Source: Verrucomicrobiales bacterium
GTDB taxonomy: Bacteria > Verrucomicrobiota > Verrucomicrobiia > Verrucomicrobiales > DEV007
Reading direction: 5' to 3'
Assembly: GCA_029213005.1 (NCBI GenBank)
Contig: JARGPI010000018.1
Span: 62,001 to 126,000 of the forward strand
Length of the DNA stretch: 64,000 bases
The notes under the pieces are model-generated. The model was given only the letters and a program-made list of their open reading frames with translations, was not told where the DNA came from and searched no databases. This document shows positions 16,367-25,421 of this stretch, piece after piece (position 1 is the stretch's first letter; every line of letters starts with the position of its first letter). The position numbers were made by a program, and so were the translations under genes.

Positions 16367-17547
16367 GATGACCTCCGTGTTTTGAAGTATAGAGATCCTA
16401 TTACCACATTGAGGATGAGGGATCCGGCAAGAATGAGCAGAGCGATTCTGCCGAAAGGGCTATCGATTGCCGAGGGCAGTGTTGCTCTACTTGAGGTTGA
16501 CGCAGTTTCTTCCGTCGCATCACTTTCGCTGTGGGCAATTTTGTCTTCCTCTGTAAGATGTTCCCCCCCGGGTCCGTGATCGTGACCATGACCGCCACCA
16601 GCGGGTATAGCAGACCGGTCTTCTACAAATTGCAGCTGATAATTGCCTGAAGTGACTACGGATTCGCCATAGAGGACGCCTTCAATAATCTCTGTTACGC
16701 GGTCGTCTTTTGCGCCGATCACAATTTTCCTCTGCTCGTACTTCAGGCCGTCTTCATCAGTCTGCACGAAGGCGAAGAGGTTGCCCGGATCGCCGGTAAT
16801 GGCCCGGTGGGGGATCACAATGGCGGCATCAAGTTGTTCCGTGATAATATACCCTCGACCCCTCATGTGGGGGCGAAGCTTACGATTCGGGTTTTTGATT
16901 GTGGCATAAGCTTTTAAAACCCGCGTTTCAGGATCCAGTTTCCCGTCGATCAACTCAATGGTCCCTTCGAAGGTTTCATCAGGATAAGACTCCACATAGA
17001 TTCTTACGTTTTGACCAGTTTCAACATGACGAATTTGGCCTTCGAACAGTGTGATCTCTGCGAACACTTCCGACAAATCAACGATCTCGGCAAGGTGGCC
17101 GTTTGGTTCTACGCTCTCTCCCACCTCTGCGTCCCAATGGGTGATCGTCCCCGAAATTGGCGAGTCGTAGGAAATGCTCGGAGGAGGGTTTCCGGCCTGA
17201 AAACTTTCTATTGTAACCAGCGCCTGCCCTTTTTTCACCAATTGGCCGCTTACTGTGTGGATGCTTTTAACTTTCCCGGGGATACGGCTCGATAGGGCTG
17301 CCGTACGAGTCGGAACGGGGACGATTTCAACGACCGTCTGAAGTGTTTTCTCTATTGATGTGATCTCGGCCTCAACCGTTTCAATCCCGAGATTAATTTT
17401 GCCTTGTTTGGTAACATTGATAATGCCTCCTGTTCCATCCGAATTGGAACTTGAAACTTCAGCGTGGGCGTGACCCGGCCCTGCGGATAATTGATCCGGG
17501 AAAAAGCAGGCAGCGGCCAGTGCAATGACTAAAAGTCGATTTTTCAT
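16360..17547 (-). CDS. CzcB-like periplasmic adaptor
   Basis: Membrane-fusion protein of 395 residues. The signal peptide (MKNRLLVIALAAACFFPDQLSAG) is followed by HAHAEV, then hairpin and lipoyl-like parts (GKVKSIHTVSGQLVKKGQAL; SPISGTITHWDAEVGESVEP), a beta-barrel and a membrane-proximal domain. A late His/Gly-rich loop, GGGHGHDHGPGGEH, and a C-terminal hydrophobic helix (IALLILAGSLILNVVIGSLY) are unusual, because most CzcB proteins are anchored only at the N-terminus. It overlaps the pump gene. With the pump, channel and two His-rich proteins it forms a complete divalent-metal exporter. Confidence 0.88.
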   Translation of the reverse strand: MKNRLLVIALAAACFFPDQLSAGPGHAHAEVSSSNSDGTGGIINVTKQGKINLGIETVEAEITSIEKTLQTVVEIVPVPTRTAALSSRIPGKVKSIHTVSGQLVKKGQALVTIESFQAGNPPPSISYDSPISGTITHWDAEVGESVEPNGHLAEIVDLSEVFAEITLFEGQIRHVETGQNVRIYVESYPDETFEGTIELIDGKLDPETRVLKAYATIKNPNRKLRPHMRGRGYIITEQLDAAIVIPHRAITGDPGNLFAFVQTDEDGLKYEQRKIVIGAKDDRVTEIIEGVLYGESVVTSGNYQLQFVEDRSAIPAGGGHGHDHGPGGEHLTEEDKIAHSESDATEETASTSSRATLPSAIDSPFGRIALLILAGSLILNVVIGSLYFKTRRSSC

Positions 17548-17818
17548 AAATTTATTAAAGTAGGTAAAAGACCCATTGTCGGGTCAAAGGTAAATAGAGG
17601 GAGGAGGTCGTGAATGGGGCGCACGGGACCCTGGAAATGTCGATCGTTGAGATCACATCCTGAAAAGGGGTGTGCCCTGGTGGGTGAAGTATGAGTTTCT
17701 ACCAGGAAGTTCCGGGTGGGACTCCTTTGTGGCGTTCTGGTATGGCTATTTGCGCGAAGTTGCTACTCTACAGCAGTGCTATAGAACAAAGGGTGCGCAA
17801 GAAGATAGAAATAACTTC

Positions 17819-18316
17819 TTAAGATATCGCCGGAGGAGCATTCGAATGAATGCTATTTCGTAGCAAAAGAATAGAGGTCGAGTGATTCGCTCGACCCGAA
17901 TCGGGAGGGATACCCTCCGTTGAAGGATTTTCTAAAGCATTAAGTGAAAGGGTGATAAGGCTGAACTCGGGGGCGTCTTCAATCTCTAACGTGGAGAATG
18001 ATATAATTGTTTTGCTGTCCCCTCTGAGGGTTGCAAAGAAGCTGGAGTGCGAGTCCGGCATCGGTATCGAATCGTTATCGTCCCCCGGGGTATCATCCCG
18101 ATCAGGAGCATGTGACTCTCCGTGGTGGTGGCTGTGCCCATGCTTATGATGGTGGTGTCCGTGGTTGTGGTGGTCATGATCAAATTCCTTTTGAAAATGA
18201 TGATGCTCAATACCGGCTAATTCCAACCATGTGTCGTGGTGGTTAGCTCCCAGCCAGGAAACTAACAGAGTGGAGGCGAGGAAAGCCCTCAGTAAGCTGT
18301 TACGGAATATACCCAC
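17819..18316 (-). CDS. Small His-rich exported protein heading the second efflux operon
   Basis: A 165-residue protein with an N-terminal signal (LLRAFLASTLLVSWLGA) and an extremely His-rich segment around residues 37-68 (HDHHNHGHHHHKHGHSHHHG), followed by an acidic linker (DRDDTPGDDND). The end, RNSIHSNAPPAIS, resembles the C-termini of short hypothetical proteins often found in czc-type operons. It probably binds divalent metal in the periplasm. It is first in the minus-strand operon, with a 271-bp gap before the adaptor, and divergent from the P-type ATPase gene at 18560. Confidence 0.65.
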   Translation of the reverse strand: MGIFRNSLLRAFLASTLLVSWLGANHHDTWLELAGIEHHHFQKEFDHDHHNHGHHHHKHGHSHHHGESHAPDRDDTPGDDNDSIPMPDSHSSFFATLRGDSKTIISFSTLEIEDAPEFSLITLSLNALENPSTEGIPPDSGRANHSTSILLLRNSIHSNAPPAIS

Positions 18317-18559
18317 GATACTTTAATCGTTTGACGAATGGGATTTGTCAAAAAGCAAATGTCTTATTTTGTCCCGAGAATGTGTTTTCTATCGTTTTCT
18401 TGAGATATTCGAGGTGGATGGCGGCCTGGTCGAAAGGAATAAATAAAATGAGGGATAACTTTTCAGGCGGGGTACGTACTATTTTAAGCGCTGATAGTTC
18501 GTCAAGCCAACGAGCGTCGTCGAACAATCTGCGATGCAAACCATGATCCTGAGAAACTG
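18317..18559. promoter_or_regulatory. Divergent promoter region between efflux operon and P-type ATPase
   Basis: 243 bp separate the start of the His-rich gene (minus) from the ATPase gene (plus). The region is more AT-rich than its neighbours and must hold both promoters. I see no long dyad that would mark a CueR/MerR site with confidence. Confidence 0.4.
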
Positions 18560-20848
18560 ATGGAAGAAGAATCTGACAAACCAAGTTGTTGTGGGGGCGG
18601 TGGTTCGCATGCGGTAACGCATCATCCCGGATCGGGTGTGACGTTCACCTGTCCGATGCACCCCGAGATCGTAGAGGATAAACCGGGGGACTGTCCAAAG
18701 TGCGGCATGGCGTTGGAACCTTTATCGCCCCGAGGGATCTCGAGCGAGGTTATCTATACCTGTCCGATGCACCCCGAAATCGAACAGGATCATCCGGGCG
18801 ACTGTCCGAAGTGCGGGATGCCTCTGGAGCCGGTTGGTGGAGGTGGCGGGGAAGATCATGCCGAAGCGGAGATCCGCTTTCTGTCCCGCAGGTTTTGGAT
18901 CGGGGTTGTCTTAACGATACCGGTTTTGATTGTCTCGATGGGGAAGATGCTCCCGATCGAGGGCGTTGAAAATTGGTTTCCTTCCCATATCACGAAGTGG
19001 ATTGAGCTGCTTTTGACGACTCCGGTGGTTTTCTGGGCGGGATGGATCTTTTTTCAAAAGGGATGGCGTTCGATTGTGAACCGTCATCTCAATATGTTTA
19101 CCCTGATCATGATCGGTGTCGGGGCGGCTTATCTCTACAGTGCGGTAGCGACCTTGTTCCCGTGGGTGTTTCCCGATTCGTTCCGTATGCATGGAGAAGT
19201 GGGACTCTATTTCGAAGCGGCTGCTACGATAACGGTTCTGGTGTTGTTAGGGCAGCTCCTAGAAGCAAAAGCGAGAGGTCGGACGGGGGAGGCGATTCAG
19301 GGCCTGATCGGTCTGGCTGCAAAAACGGCTCACCGCTTGGTTGATGGAAAGGAAGAAGAGGTCCCGGTGGATCAAATTGAGCCGGGGGATCTACTGCGAA
19401 TCAAACCCGGTGAGAAAATACCGATCGATGGCGTCATTACCGAAGGCGAAAGCCGGATCGACGAATCGATGATCACCGGAGAGCCCGTTCCAGTGAAAAA
19501 GAAGGAGGGTGATAATGTGATCGGCGCGACCGTTAATCAATCCGGAGCGTTCACCATGAAAGCTGAAAAAGTCGGTAGTGAAACCCTGCTCTCCCGGATT
19601 GTCGAAATGGTTGCGGAGGCTCAACGCAGCCGGGCTCCGATTCAAAAACTGGCCGATACTGTTGCCGGATATTTTGTTCCGGCAGTTCTTATCATTGCGG
19701 TAGTGACCTTTCTTATCTGGTCCCTTTGGGGGCCGCAACCGGCTCTGGCATTCGCCATCGTCAATGCGGTATCAGTTCTGATTATCGCCTGTCCGTGTGC
19801 GTTGGGTCTGGCCACGCCGATGTCGATTATGGTTGGAATCGGGCGTGCCGCTCAGGCCGGGATTCTCATTAAAAATGCGGAGGCCATCGAAAGAGTCGAA
19901 AAGGTCGATGTGCTGATCACTGATAAAACCGGAACCCTGACTGCCGGACAGCCCGGAGTCACCGATATCGTGGGGGCGGACGAAAGTGAGTTACTCCGTT
20001 TTGCTGCTGCCGTTGAGGAAAGTAGTGAGCACCCTCTTGCCCGCGCCATAGTGAACGAAGCTCGGGCGCGTGCTTTGGAGATAGGTAAAGTGAGTGCGTT
20101 TACCTCCCACACCGGAGGTGGTGTCACCGGAGTGGTCGAAGGTAGAGAAATCGCTGTCGGAAAAGCTGGGTTTATCGAGTCGATCACAAAATCTCTACCC
20201 GAAGATTTGCGTATTGAGGCGGAAAGGCTGCAGGGAAATGCAAAGACAGTCGTCTGGGTCGCGGCTGATCAGAAGGTGATCGGATTGCTAGGTGTTTCCG
20301 ATGCGATAAAGGAGTCCACTCCGCATGCGGTGGAGGCGCTACATCAGCGGGGCGTCCGCCTCATCATGGCGACGGGAGATAATGAGGCGACGGCGAATGC
20401 GGTAGGGAAAGAATTGGGGATCGATGAAATTCACGCGGGACTGTCCCCCGAGGATAAGATCAATCTCGTTAAAGCATTGAAAAGTCGGGGCCATGTTGTC
20501 GCGATGGCCGGGGACGGGATTAACGATGCCCCCGCGCTCGCGGAGGCAGATGTCGGCATTGCGATGGGGACGGGAACCGATATTGCGATCGAAAGTGCTT
20601 CCGTCACTCTGGTGAAAGGCGACCTTAGCGGAATCGCCAGAACGATTGAGCTGGGGCAGTCGGTGATGAAGAATATCCGTCAAAATTTGATCTTCGCTTT
20701 TGGGTATAATGCCCTGGGCGTTCCTATCGCCGCCGGGATTCTTTACCCGTTCACCGGTATGCTGCTCAGCCCGATTATAGCCGGAGCGGCGATGAGTTTC
20801 AGTTCCGTATCGGTTATTTTGAATTCACTGAGACTTCGGAACGCCTGA
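18560..20848 (+). CDS. copA: Copper-type P1B ATPase with two N-terminal metal motifs
   Basis: P-type ATPase exporting Cu(I)/Ag(I), 762 residues. The N-terminus has SCCGGGGSHAVTHH and then two copies of a YHS-like heavy-metal-binding unit (FTCPMHPEI...GDCPKCGMALEP, about 31-56, and YTCPMHPEI...GDCPKCGMPLEP, about 70-95) instead of classical GMTCxxC HMA domains. The core has TGEPVPVKK, the CPC membrane motif (IACPCALGLATPMS), DKTGTLT with the phosphorylated Asp, SEHPLA, GDGINDAPALAEADVG and the terminal MSFSSVSVILNSLRL, all intact. The CPC plus MSxSS pattern is that of the copper class. The subfamily with PMHP units is sometimes called CopB/SilP-like. It stands divergent from the divalent efflux operon. 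Confidence 0.93.
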   Translation: MEEESDKPSCCGGGGSHAVTHHPGSGVTFTCPMHPEIVEDKPGDCPKCGMALEPLSPRGISSEVIYTCPMHPEIEQDHPGDCPKCGMPLEPVGGGGGEDHAEAEIRFLSRRFWIGVVLTIPVLIVSMGKMLPIEGVENWFPSHITKWIELLLTTPVVFWAGWIFFQKGWRSIVNRHLNMFTLIMIGVGAAYLYSAVATLFPWVFPDSFRMHGEVGLYFEAAATITVLVLLGQLLEAKARGRTGEAIQGLIGLAAKTAHRLVDGKEEEVPVDQIEPGDLLRIKPGEKIPIDGVITEGESRIDESMITGEPVPVKKKEGDNVIGATVNQSGAFTMKAEKVGSETLLSRIVEMVAEAQRSRAPIQKLADTVAGYFVPAVLIIAVVTFLIWSLWGPQPALAFAIVNAVSVLIIACPCALGLATPMSIMVGIGRAAQAGILIKNAEAIERVEKVDVLITDKTGTLTAGQPGVTDIVGADESELLRFAAAVEESSEHPLARAIVNEARARALEIGKVSAFTSHTGGGVTGVVEGREIAVGKAGFIESITKSLPEDLRIEAERLQGNAKTVVWVAADQKVIGLLGVSDAIKESTPHAVEALHQRGVRLIMATGDNEATANAVGKELGIDEIHAGLSPEDKINLVKALKSRGHVVAMAGDGINDAPALAEADVGIAMGTGTDIAIESASVTLVKGDLSGIARTIELGQSVMKNIRQNLIFAFGYNALGVPIAAGILYPFTGMLLSPIIAGAAMSFSSVSVILNSLRLRNA

Positions 20849-21004
20849 GGAGTGCGGTTTCCGCAAGCTTCGATCCAAAGCTTGGGCCGGGCTTCGCAAT
20901 AAGTGATTGGTTTCGGCCAATATCGGAGGAGCAGGGCCGGGCGGAATCGTGCAGAGTCGATAGTGGGTGGGGACGATCATTGATCCCGACCGCTGAATGA
21001 ACGC
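20849..21004. other. Short intergenic stretch with small hairpin
   Basis: CAAGCTT (20864-20870) and AAGCTTG (20878-20884) form a 7-bp hairpin just after the ATPase gene. It has no U-run, so a terminator role is only possible. Confidence 0.3.
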
Positions 21005-21244
21005 ATGACCGCTATCCGCAAAATCAAATGGGCCTTACTGAGCCTGATCGCGATCTTCTTTTCCGTCTTTATCTCCCAAAACACAGGGGTAACGCCGGTC
21101 CGGTTTATGGGGTGGGAGAAGGAGGTGCCCAGCATGCTTCTCTTTGTGGGAGTTGGTCTAACCGGGTTTGTCGCCGGCGTACTGGTGGTACTTCTCCTGC
21201 AGCGCCACTGGCACCAGAATCATCCCCGGGCTGGTGACGCCTGA
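21005..21244 (+). CDS. LapA-like (DUF1049) small membrane protein
   Basis: 79 residues, two transmembrane helices separated by a short loop: WALLSLIAIFFSVFISQNTG and LLFVGVGLTGFVAGVLVVLL, with VRFMGWEKEVP between. This is the LapA/YciS layout; in E. coli LapA is tied to LPS assembly. It lies 26 bp before the symporter gene on the same strand and is probably cotranscribed, but a functional link is not obvious. Confidence 0.75.
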   Translation: MTAIRKIKWALLSLIAIFFSVFISQNTGVTPVRFMGWEKEVPSMLLFVGVGLTGFVAGVLVVLLLQRHWHQNHPRAGDA

Positions 21245-21269
21245 AACAACCTAACCGTTTTCGAAAGCT

Positions 21270-22640
21270 ATGCCCGACCCTAAGCCACACCCTCTGCAGA
21301 TGTTGCATCCGAGATCTCTCGGCCTCCTCAAACAACAGCTTCAATCGCTTGTCGAGGGCCGGCTTTGGCTCAAGGTGCTCATCGGGATGGTTCTGGGGAT
21401 TGGGACGGGTATCCTGCTCGGACCGTCCGCCGGCTTGGTCGATCAGGGTATTTCGTGGAACATCGGGAACTGGTTGGCGCTGCCCGGGCAATTGTTTCTC
21501 GCACTGATTCAGATGATCGTAATTCCTCTGGTGTTCGGATCGATCATTCGGGGCCTTGCCGGTAGTGAAAACATGCAGCAGCTCAAATCGGTCGGACTGA
21601 CTTCGGTATGCTTTTTTATCACGACGACCACACTTGCGATAGTGATAGGTATCGGGATCGCTCTTCTCATACAGCCCGGGACATTTGTCGATGCAGAAGC
21701 CGCCCGGGCTGCGCTTCAGGCAACCACACCGCTTCCGGCTTCGGGTGCCGCTCCTTTCGGTGAAAAATCGATTCAGGAAATCATCGTAAATGTGATTCCG
21801 CAAAATCCTCTGAACTCGATGGTAAATACTGAGATGCTTGGGGTGGTAGCCTTTGCGATTGTGGTCGGTTTCGCTCTCGTGTCGATGGACCCGGAGCTAT
21901 CCCAACCCCTTCTTACCCTGCTGTATTCCATTCAGCAGGTTTGTATGACAGTGGTTCGTTGGGCGATGCGTCTCGCTCCACTGGCGGTGTTCGGCATGAT
22001 GGCTCAGTTATCCTCCCGAATGGGGATTGATGCGCTACTCGGGCTCAGTGTCTATGTCGGGACGGTGCTTCTAGGGTTGCTCTTGATGATGATTATCTAT
22101 ATTTTTCTGATTCCTGTTTTGAGTGGTATCAATTCCTGGGTGTTTTTGAAAAAAGCGAGATCGGTGCTGTTGCTTGCCTTCTCGACATCAAGTTCTGCGG
22201 CGGTAATGCCGATGTCGATTCAGACCGCCGATGATTTAGGTATTCGCTCCAGCGTATCGCAGTTTGTGATCCCCCTGGGTGCAACTCTCAATATGAACGG
22301 CACGGCTCTCTATCAGGGCGTGGCGACGATATTTCTCGCTCAGGTCTTCAATGTTGATTTATCGATAGGGCAACTGGTTCTGGTCGTGATTACTGCGGTA
22401 GCGGCATCGATTGGTTCTCCGGCGACTCCGGGAGTTGGTATCGTAATTTTGGCCATGGTGCTTTCAACGGCGGGTATCCCGGCGGCGGGGATTGGTTTAA
22501 TCATCGGAGTGGACCGAATTCTCGACATGAGCCGGACCTCAGTGAATGTCACTGGCGACCTGGTTGCCGCCGCTTTTGTCAGTCAATTTATCCGTCCTGA
22601 TGTCGTTAGTGGTGTGGAGGCGCAAGCAGTAGAAACGTAA
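21270..22640 (+). CDS. Dicarboxylate/amino acid:cation symporter (DAACS family)
   Basis: Secondary transporter of C4-dicarboxylates or Glu/Asp driven by Na+ or H+, 456 residues. Hallmarks are the Ser-rich hairpin (FSTSSSAAVMPMSIQ), the unwound TM7 motif MNGTALYQG, and the second hairpin ASIGSPATPGVGIVIL with the TM8 RILDMSRTSVNVTGD. The substrate Arg is seen in MSRTSVN, which favours acidic substrates. The N-terminal 30 residues are a hydrophilic extension. It converges on the GH16 gene, with only 12 bp between stop codons. Confidence 0.9.
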   Translation: MPDPKPHPLQMLHPRSLGLLKQQLQSLVEGRLWLKVLIGMVLGIGTGILLGPSAGLVDQGISWNIGNWLALPGQLFLALIQMIVIPLVFGSIIRGLAGSENMQQLKSVGLTSVCFFITTTTLAIVIGIGIALLIQPGTFVDAEAARAALQATTPLPASGAAPFGEKSIQEIIVNVIPQNPLNSMVNTEMLGVVAFAIVVGFALVSMDPELSQPLLTLLYSIQQVCMTVVRWAMRLAPLAVFGMMAQLSSRMGIDALLGLSVYVGTVLLGLLLMMIIYIFLIPVLSGINSWVFLKKARSVLLLAFSTSSSAAVMPMSIQTADDLGIRSSVSQFVIPLGATLNMNGTALYQGVATIFLAQVFNVDLSIGQLVLVVITAVAASIGSPATPGVGIVILAMVLSTAGIPAAGIGLIIGVDRILDMSRTSVNVTGDLVAAAFVSQFIRPDVVSGVEAQAVET

Positions 22641-22652
22641 AAGGAGCCTTCA

Positions 22653-23876
22653 TCACTTTGATTCCGGGTTCGGAGAAAGTGTCCACGCTTTGACGCTGCG
22701 AACTTTGACTTCGTCGCGACCTTCGTTAATCAGCTTTCGATTCGCCGGGGTCGCGACATTGCGACCGTAGAGACCTGCGTCGAACGGAATTTTCTTTCCG
22801 TCCGCTTTCAGCGTATGAGGATCGTTTGAATTACCGGCACCGGTGTTGGCTTCGCGAGAGAGGATGATATACATGGGGACGGTTGGAACGAGGTTTCGGT
22901 CGCGGACAACGGCTTTGCCGTCGATATACCAAACCAATTCGTTACGGGTCCATTTCAGTCCGATTTTATGCCAGCCCTGATTGATACCGGGCGAGTGGAT
23001 CGACGTTTTGCCATCGGGATGCAGTTCGTTCTTGGTTGTGGGGGGAGTGGTGTTTTGACCGATACATTTCATCAGAAGAATTTCGTTCGGGTTTTTCCTG
23101 TCAGGGGAGACCTGATCGGGCTCGACGACCATCTCATGCTCATAGATATCGATTTCCAATCCGTTAGCAGGATCGTCGTCGTAGGCAAGGCCCTCTCCGT
23201 TGGCGGGCATCAGCCAGAACGAATGCCGGTGGCCGAGTGCTTCCATGCCTTCGAAATTCACGTCGATCTCGAAAAAGGTCCCGGGCTGAAAAGTTAGATT
23301 CGGTGACAGGGTGTCGGTTTTTCCGGGTTGTCCCCAATATCCGTCTTTCGGCAATAGTTCATCGCTTTGCTCCACTGGTACCTGCTTCCCGTCGACCGCT
23401 TTCACGGCAAAGGTATCGAACCAGGAAGTATAGATTTCAAACTCGCCGAAATTGATTTCGCCGCTTTTTCCGTCTTTTGGATCCGGGTCGGTGTAGGTGT
23501 AGTTGCGGGGGCTGTTTCCGGAGTCCCTACTGACGAATCCCTCGATTGATGAATCGGCGACAAAGCCCCTTTGCTTGAGGATCCCGTCTTCGATAGAGGC
23601 AGTCTTTTTCCAGAACTTGTCATACCACGCGGCGTGGCGGCGGCCTTCCGCCTGGCGATGTTGTCCGGAATTGTTGCTCGCCGCCATGCTTTCGCGACGC
23701 CATAGACCGGTCTTGGGGTTCAAGACTCCCGGCTTGGAAAAGTCACTATCAAAGATCAGCTCATAGCGAAACTCCACGCGGGTTTCGGGATCTGCGATAG
23801 TGGGCAGGTTTTCTCCTGCGGCCCATTGGGAAATGAGGATGGAGACGGCAATGACGATGATGGAGGGGCGCTTCAT
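22653..23876 (-). CDS. Exported GH16-family glycoside hydrolase
   Basis: Secreted endo-acting beta-glycanase of the GH16 fold, about 407 residues from the chosen ATG at 23876, which begins a signal peptide (MKRPSIIVIAVSILISQWAA). The catalytic motif is GLEIDIYEHE, giving the ExDxxE arrangement (nucleophile and acid/base Glu) of the beta-bulge form. Other GH16 features are GHRHSFWLMPANGEG before it and HKIGLKWTRNELVWYIDGKA after it. Family substrates include agar, carrageenan, porphyran and laminarin; which applies here cannot be read off. The sulfatase fusions at 57088-63995 point to sulfated algal glycans. An upstream in-frame start at 23927 would place a hydrophilic leader before the signal peptide and is less likely. 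Confidence 0.85.
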   Translation of the reverse strand: MKRPSIIVIAVSILISQWAAGENLPTIADPETRVEFRYELIFDSDFSKPGVLNPKTGLWRRESMAASNNSGQHRQAEGRRHAAWYDKFWKKTASIEDGILKQRGFVADSSIEGFVSRDSGNSPRNYTYTDPDPKDGKSGEINFGEFEIYTSWFDTFAVKAVDGKQVPVEQSDELLPKDGYWGQPGKTDTLSPNLTFQPGTFFEIDVNFEGMEALGHRHSFWLMPANGEGLAYDDDPANGLEIDIYEHEMVVEPDQVSPDRKNPNEILLMKCIGQNTTPPTTKNELHPDGKTSIHSPGINQGWHKIGLKWTRNELVWYIDGKAVVRDRNLVPTVPMYIILSREANTGAGNSNDPHTLKADGKKIPFDAGLYGRNVATPANRKLINEGRDEVKVRSVKAWTLSPNPESK

Positions 23877-23993
23877 GATGTCGCGATTGTATCGGTTAGC
23901 GGTTCCGAATACAAGGGGGCTCTTCATTGAGTGGACTCAATAATAATAAATTTTTTTTGAGGGAGGGCGTGGGTTCCGGGGTAATACTGGAAA
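23877..23993. promoter_or_regulatory. Divergent promoter region, AT-rich
   Basis: This 117-bp gap separates the GH16 gene (minus) from the sigma-factor cluster (plus). It contains an AT-rich core around 23938-23960 in which CTCAA and TTGAG flank a run of A/T. It may hold the autoregulated ECF promoter. Confidence 0.4.
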
Positions 23994-24308
23994 ATGAATG
24001 ATGATGAATTGAGGCGGATGTTCGCGCAGAATCGACCCGATTTGCCCGGGGAACCCGGATTTCAGCGCGAGGTTTGGAAAAAAATTGAGCGTCAGAGCGA
24101 AATGATGTCTTTGCCATATCTGGTGAAGATATCCGGCGATTTTCTGACCCGGCCGTCGCTGGGTATTCCGCTGGCTTTAGCCGCAATTGTCTGCTCGGCC
24201 TGGCTGGCGATTCACAACGGTATGGAGGCCCGTGATGAGACCTGGACGAAACTGGGGCTCAGTTACAATGAGGTGATCAACCCCATCACCCACCACAGAC
24301 CGGAGTGA
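23994..24308 (+). CDS. Small membrane protein, probable CnrY-like anti-sigma factor
   Basis: 104 residues with a hydrophilic N-terminal half (MNDDELRRMFAQNRPDLPGE) and one transmembrane helix near residues 60-76 (LGIPLALAAIVCSAWLAIH), then a short periplasmic tail. It is first in a run of three genes: small membrane protein, periplasmic sensor, ECF sigma factor, the order of cnrYXH in Cupriavidus metallidurans. A short cytosolic segment that holds the sigma factor is what CnrY provides. Sequence identity to CnrY is not evident, so the role rests on order, size and topology. Confidence 0.6.
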   Translation: MNDDELRRMFAQNRPDLPGEPGFQREVWKKIERQSEMMSLPYLVKISGDFLTRPSLGIPLALAAIVCSAWLAIHNGMEARDETWTKLGLSYNEVINPITHHRPE

Positions 24309-24808
24309 TGAGAAAGGCCCTTTCTATACTTGGAGTTATTGCTCTTTCGTTTGTGACTTACTGCGTCATTCACCGCTCAATCACGGTAGAGGCGAGGGCG
24401 GCGCTATTGTCGGACTGCCCGGAGTTGATCTGGTTAAAACGGGAATATTCTCTGAGCGCCGATCAATTTGAGAAGATACAGGCGCTTCACAATCGGCACG
24501 ATGTGGAGTGCAAGGAGCTCTGCCGGGCACTATCAGCTACTCAAAAGGGACTTCAAGCGGTCATTATCACTGAGCCGCTGGGGAGCGCATCTGTTCAATC
24601 CGCGCTGGCAAGCTGGAGAGATCAGCAGGCGGTTTCTCAGGATTCTATCCTGAAACATATGATGGATGTCAGTCGGGAGATGGATCCGGAGCAGGGGAAA
24701 CGATATCGGGAAAATGTTTTCCGGAGCCTGATTTTGTCCGGTCGCACGCCGCATATCAATTCGAATGGGGATTACGATTCCGATTTCATACTCCATCTGA
24801 AACAGTAG
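24308..24808 (+). CDS. Periplasmic heavy-metal sensor, CnrX/Spy-like
   Basis: About 166 residues. An N-terminal membrane helix (ALSILGVIALSFVTYCVIH) is followed by a helical domain starting CPELIWLKREYSLSADQFEK, typical of the metal-sensor family related to CnrX, CpxP and Spy. The first long helix has IQALHNRHDVECKELC, with His and Cys/Glu residues positioned like the metal ligands of CnrX, and a later helix carries HMMDVSREMDPEQGKRY. Start is ATG 24308, overlapping the previous stop (TGATG); GTG 24305 is the alternative. It probably senses Ni, Co or another divalent ion and releases the sigma factor at 24834. Confidence 0.75.
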   Translation: MRKALSILGVIALSFVTYCVIHRSITVEARAALLSDCPELIWLKREYSLSADQFEKIQALHNRHDVECKELCRALSATQKGLQAVIITEPLGSASVQSALASWRDQQAVSQDSILKHMMDVSREMDPEQGKRYRENVFRSLILSGRTPHINSNGDYDSDFILHLKQ

Positions 24809-24833
24809 CTGGAGTTTGAGCTAATCCCCTTTT

Positions 24834-25415
24834 ATGATTGAGAATTCGAATCAATCTTCGAATGAAGAAGATAATTTGGCCATGGCGGCACTGGCTGCAG
24901 GCGATGATGACGCGCTCGCTGCGATTATCAAACGCTGGCAGGGCCCGATTACTTCATTTCTTTACCGAACCGTCGGTGAGTACGATACGGCTCTTGATCT
25001 GTCGCAGGAAGTCTTTGTACGCCTTTACCGGAACCGGAGAGCCTACAAAACGGGGGGTAAATTCTCTTCCTATCTTTTTATGATCGCATCGAATCTGGCG
25101 AAGAACCACTTTCGCTGGAAAAGCCGTCATCCGGAATGTCATCTCGATTCCGAGTGGGGAAAGGGCGTCGCCGGCGATGGGGTTTCCCACGTTGATCCCG
25201 GCGCTCATCTTGAACGGTCCGAGAAAGGGGTTCAGCTTCAGCAGGCGCTTCTTTCTGTGCCGGAGAAGTTGCGGATTCCGGTGATCCTCTTCTACTATGA
25301 GGACTACAGCCATACCGAGATCGCAAAGATCCTGAAGTGCTCCCGGAAATCGGTCGAAACACGAATTTACCGCGCCCGGCAAATTCTAAAACCGCTCATC
25401 GAGGCGATCGAGTGA
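24834..25415 (+). CDS. ECF-type RNA polymerase sigma factor
   Basis: Group 4 sigma factor, 193 residues. Region 2 is visible as FLYRTVGEYDTALDLSQEVFVRLYRNR with the -10 recognition helix KFSSYLFMIASNLAKNHFRW, and region 4 as VPEKLRIPVILFYYEDYSHTEIAKILKCSRKSVETRIYRARQ. An N-terminal tail of about 20 acidic residues precedes region 2. With the two preceding genes it forms a CnrYXH-like surface-sensing module. Candidate targets are the two metal pumps in this window, but no matching promoter was identified. Confidence 0.92.
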   Translation: MIENSNQSSNEEDNLAMAALAAGDDDALAAIIKRWQGPITSFLYRTVGEYDTALDLSQEVFVRLYRNRRAYKTGGKFSSYLFMIASNLAKNHFRWKSRHPECHLDSEWGKGVAGDGVSHVDPGAHLERSEKGVQLQQALLSVPEKLRIPVILFYYEDYSHTEIAKILKCSRKSVETRIYRARQILKPLIEAIE

Positions 25416-25421
25416 GCTTCC

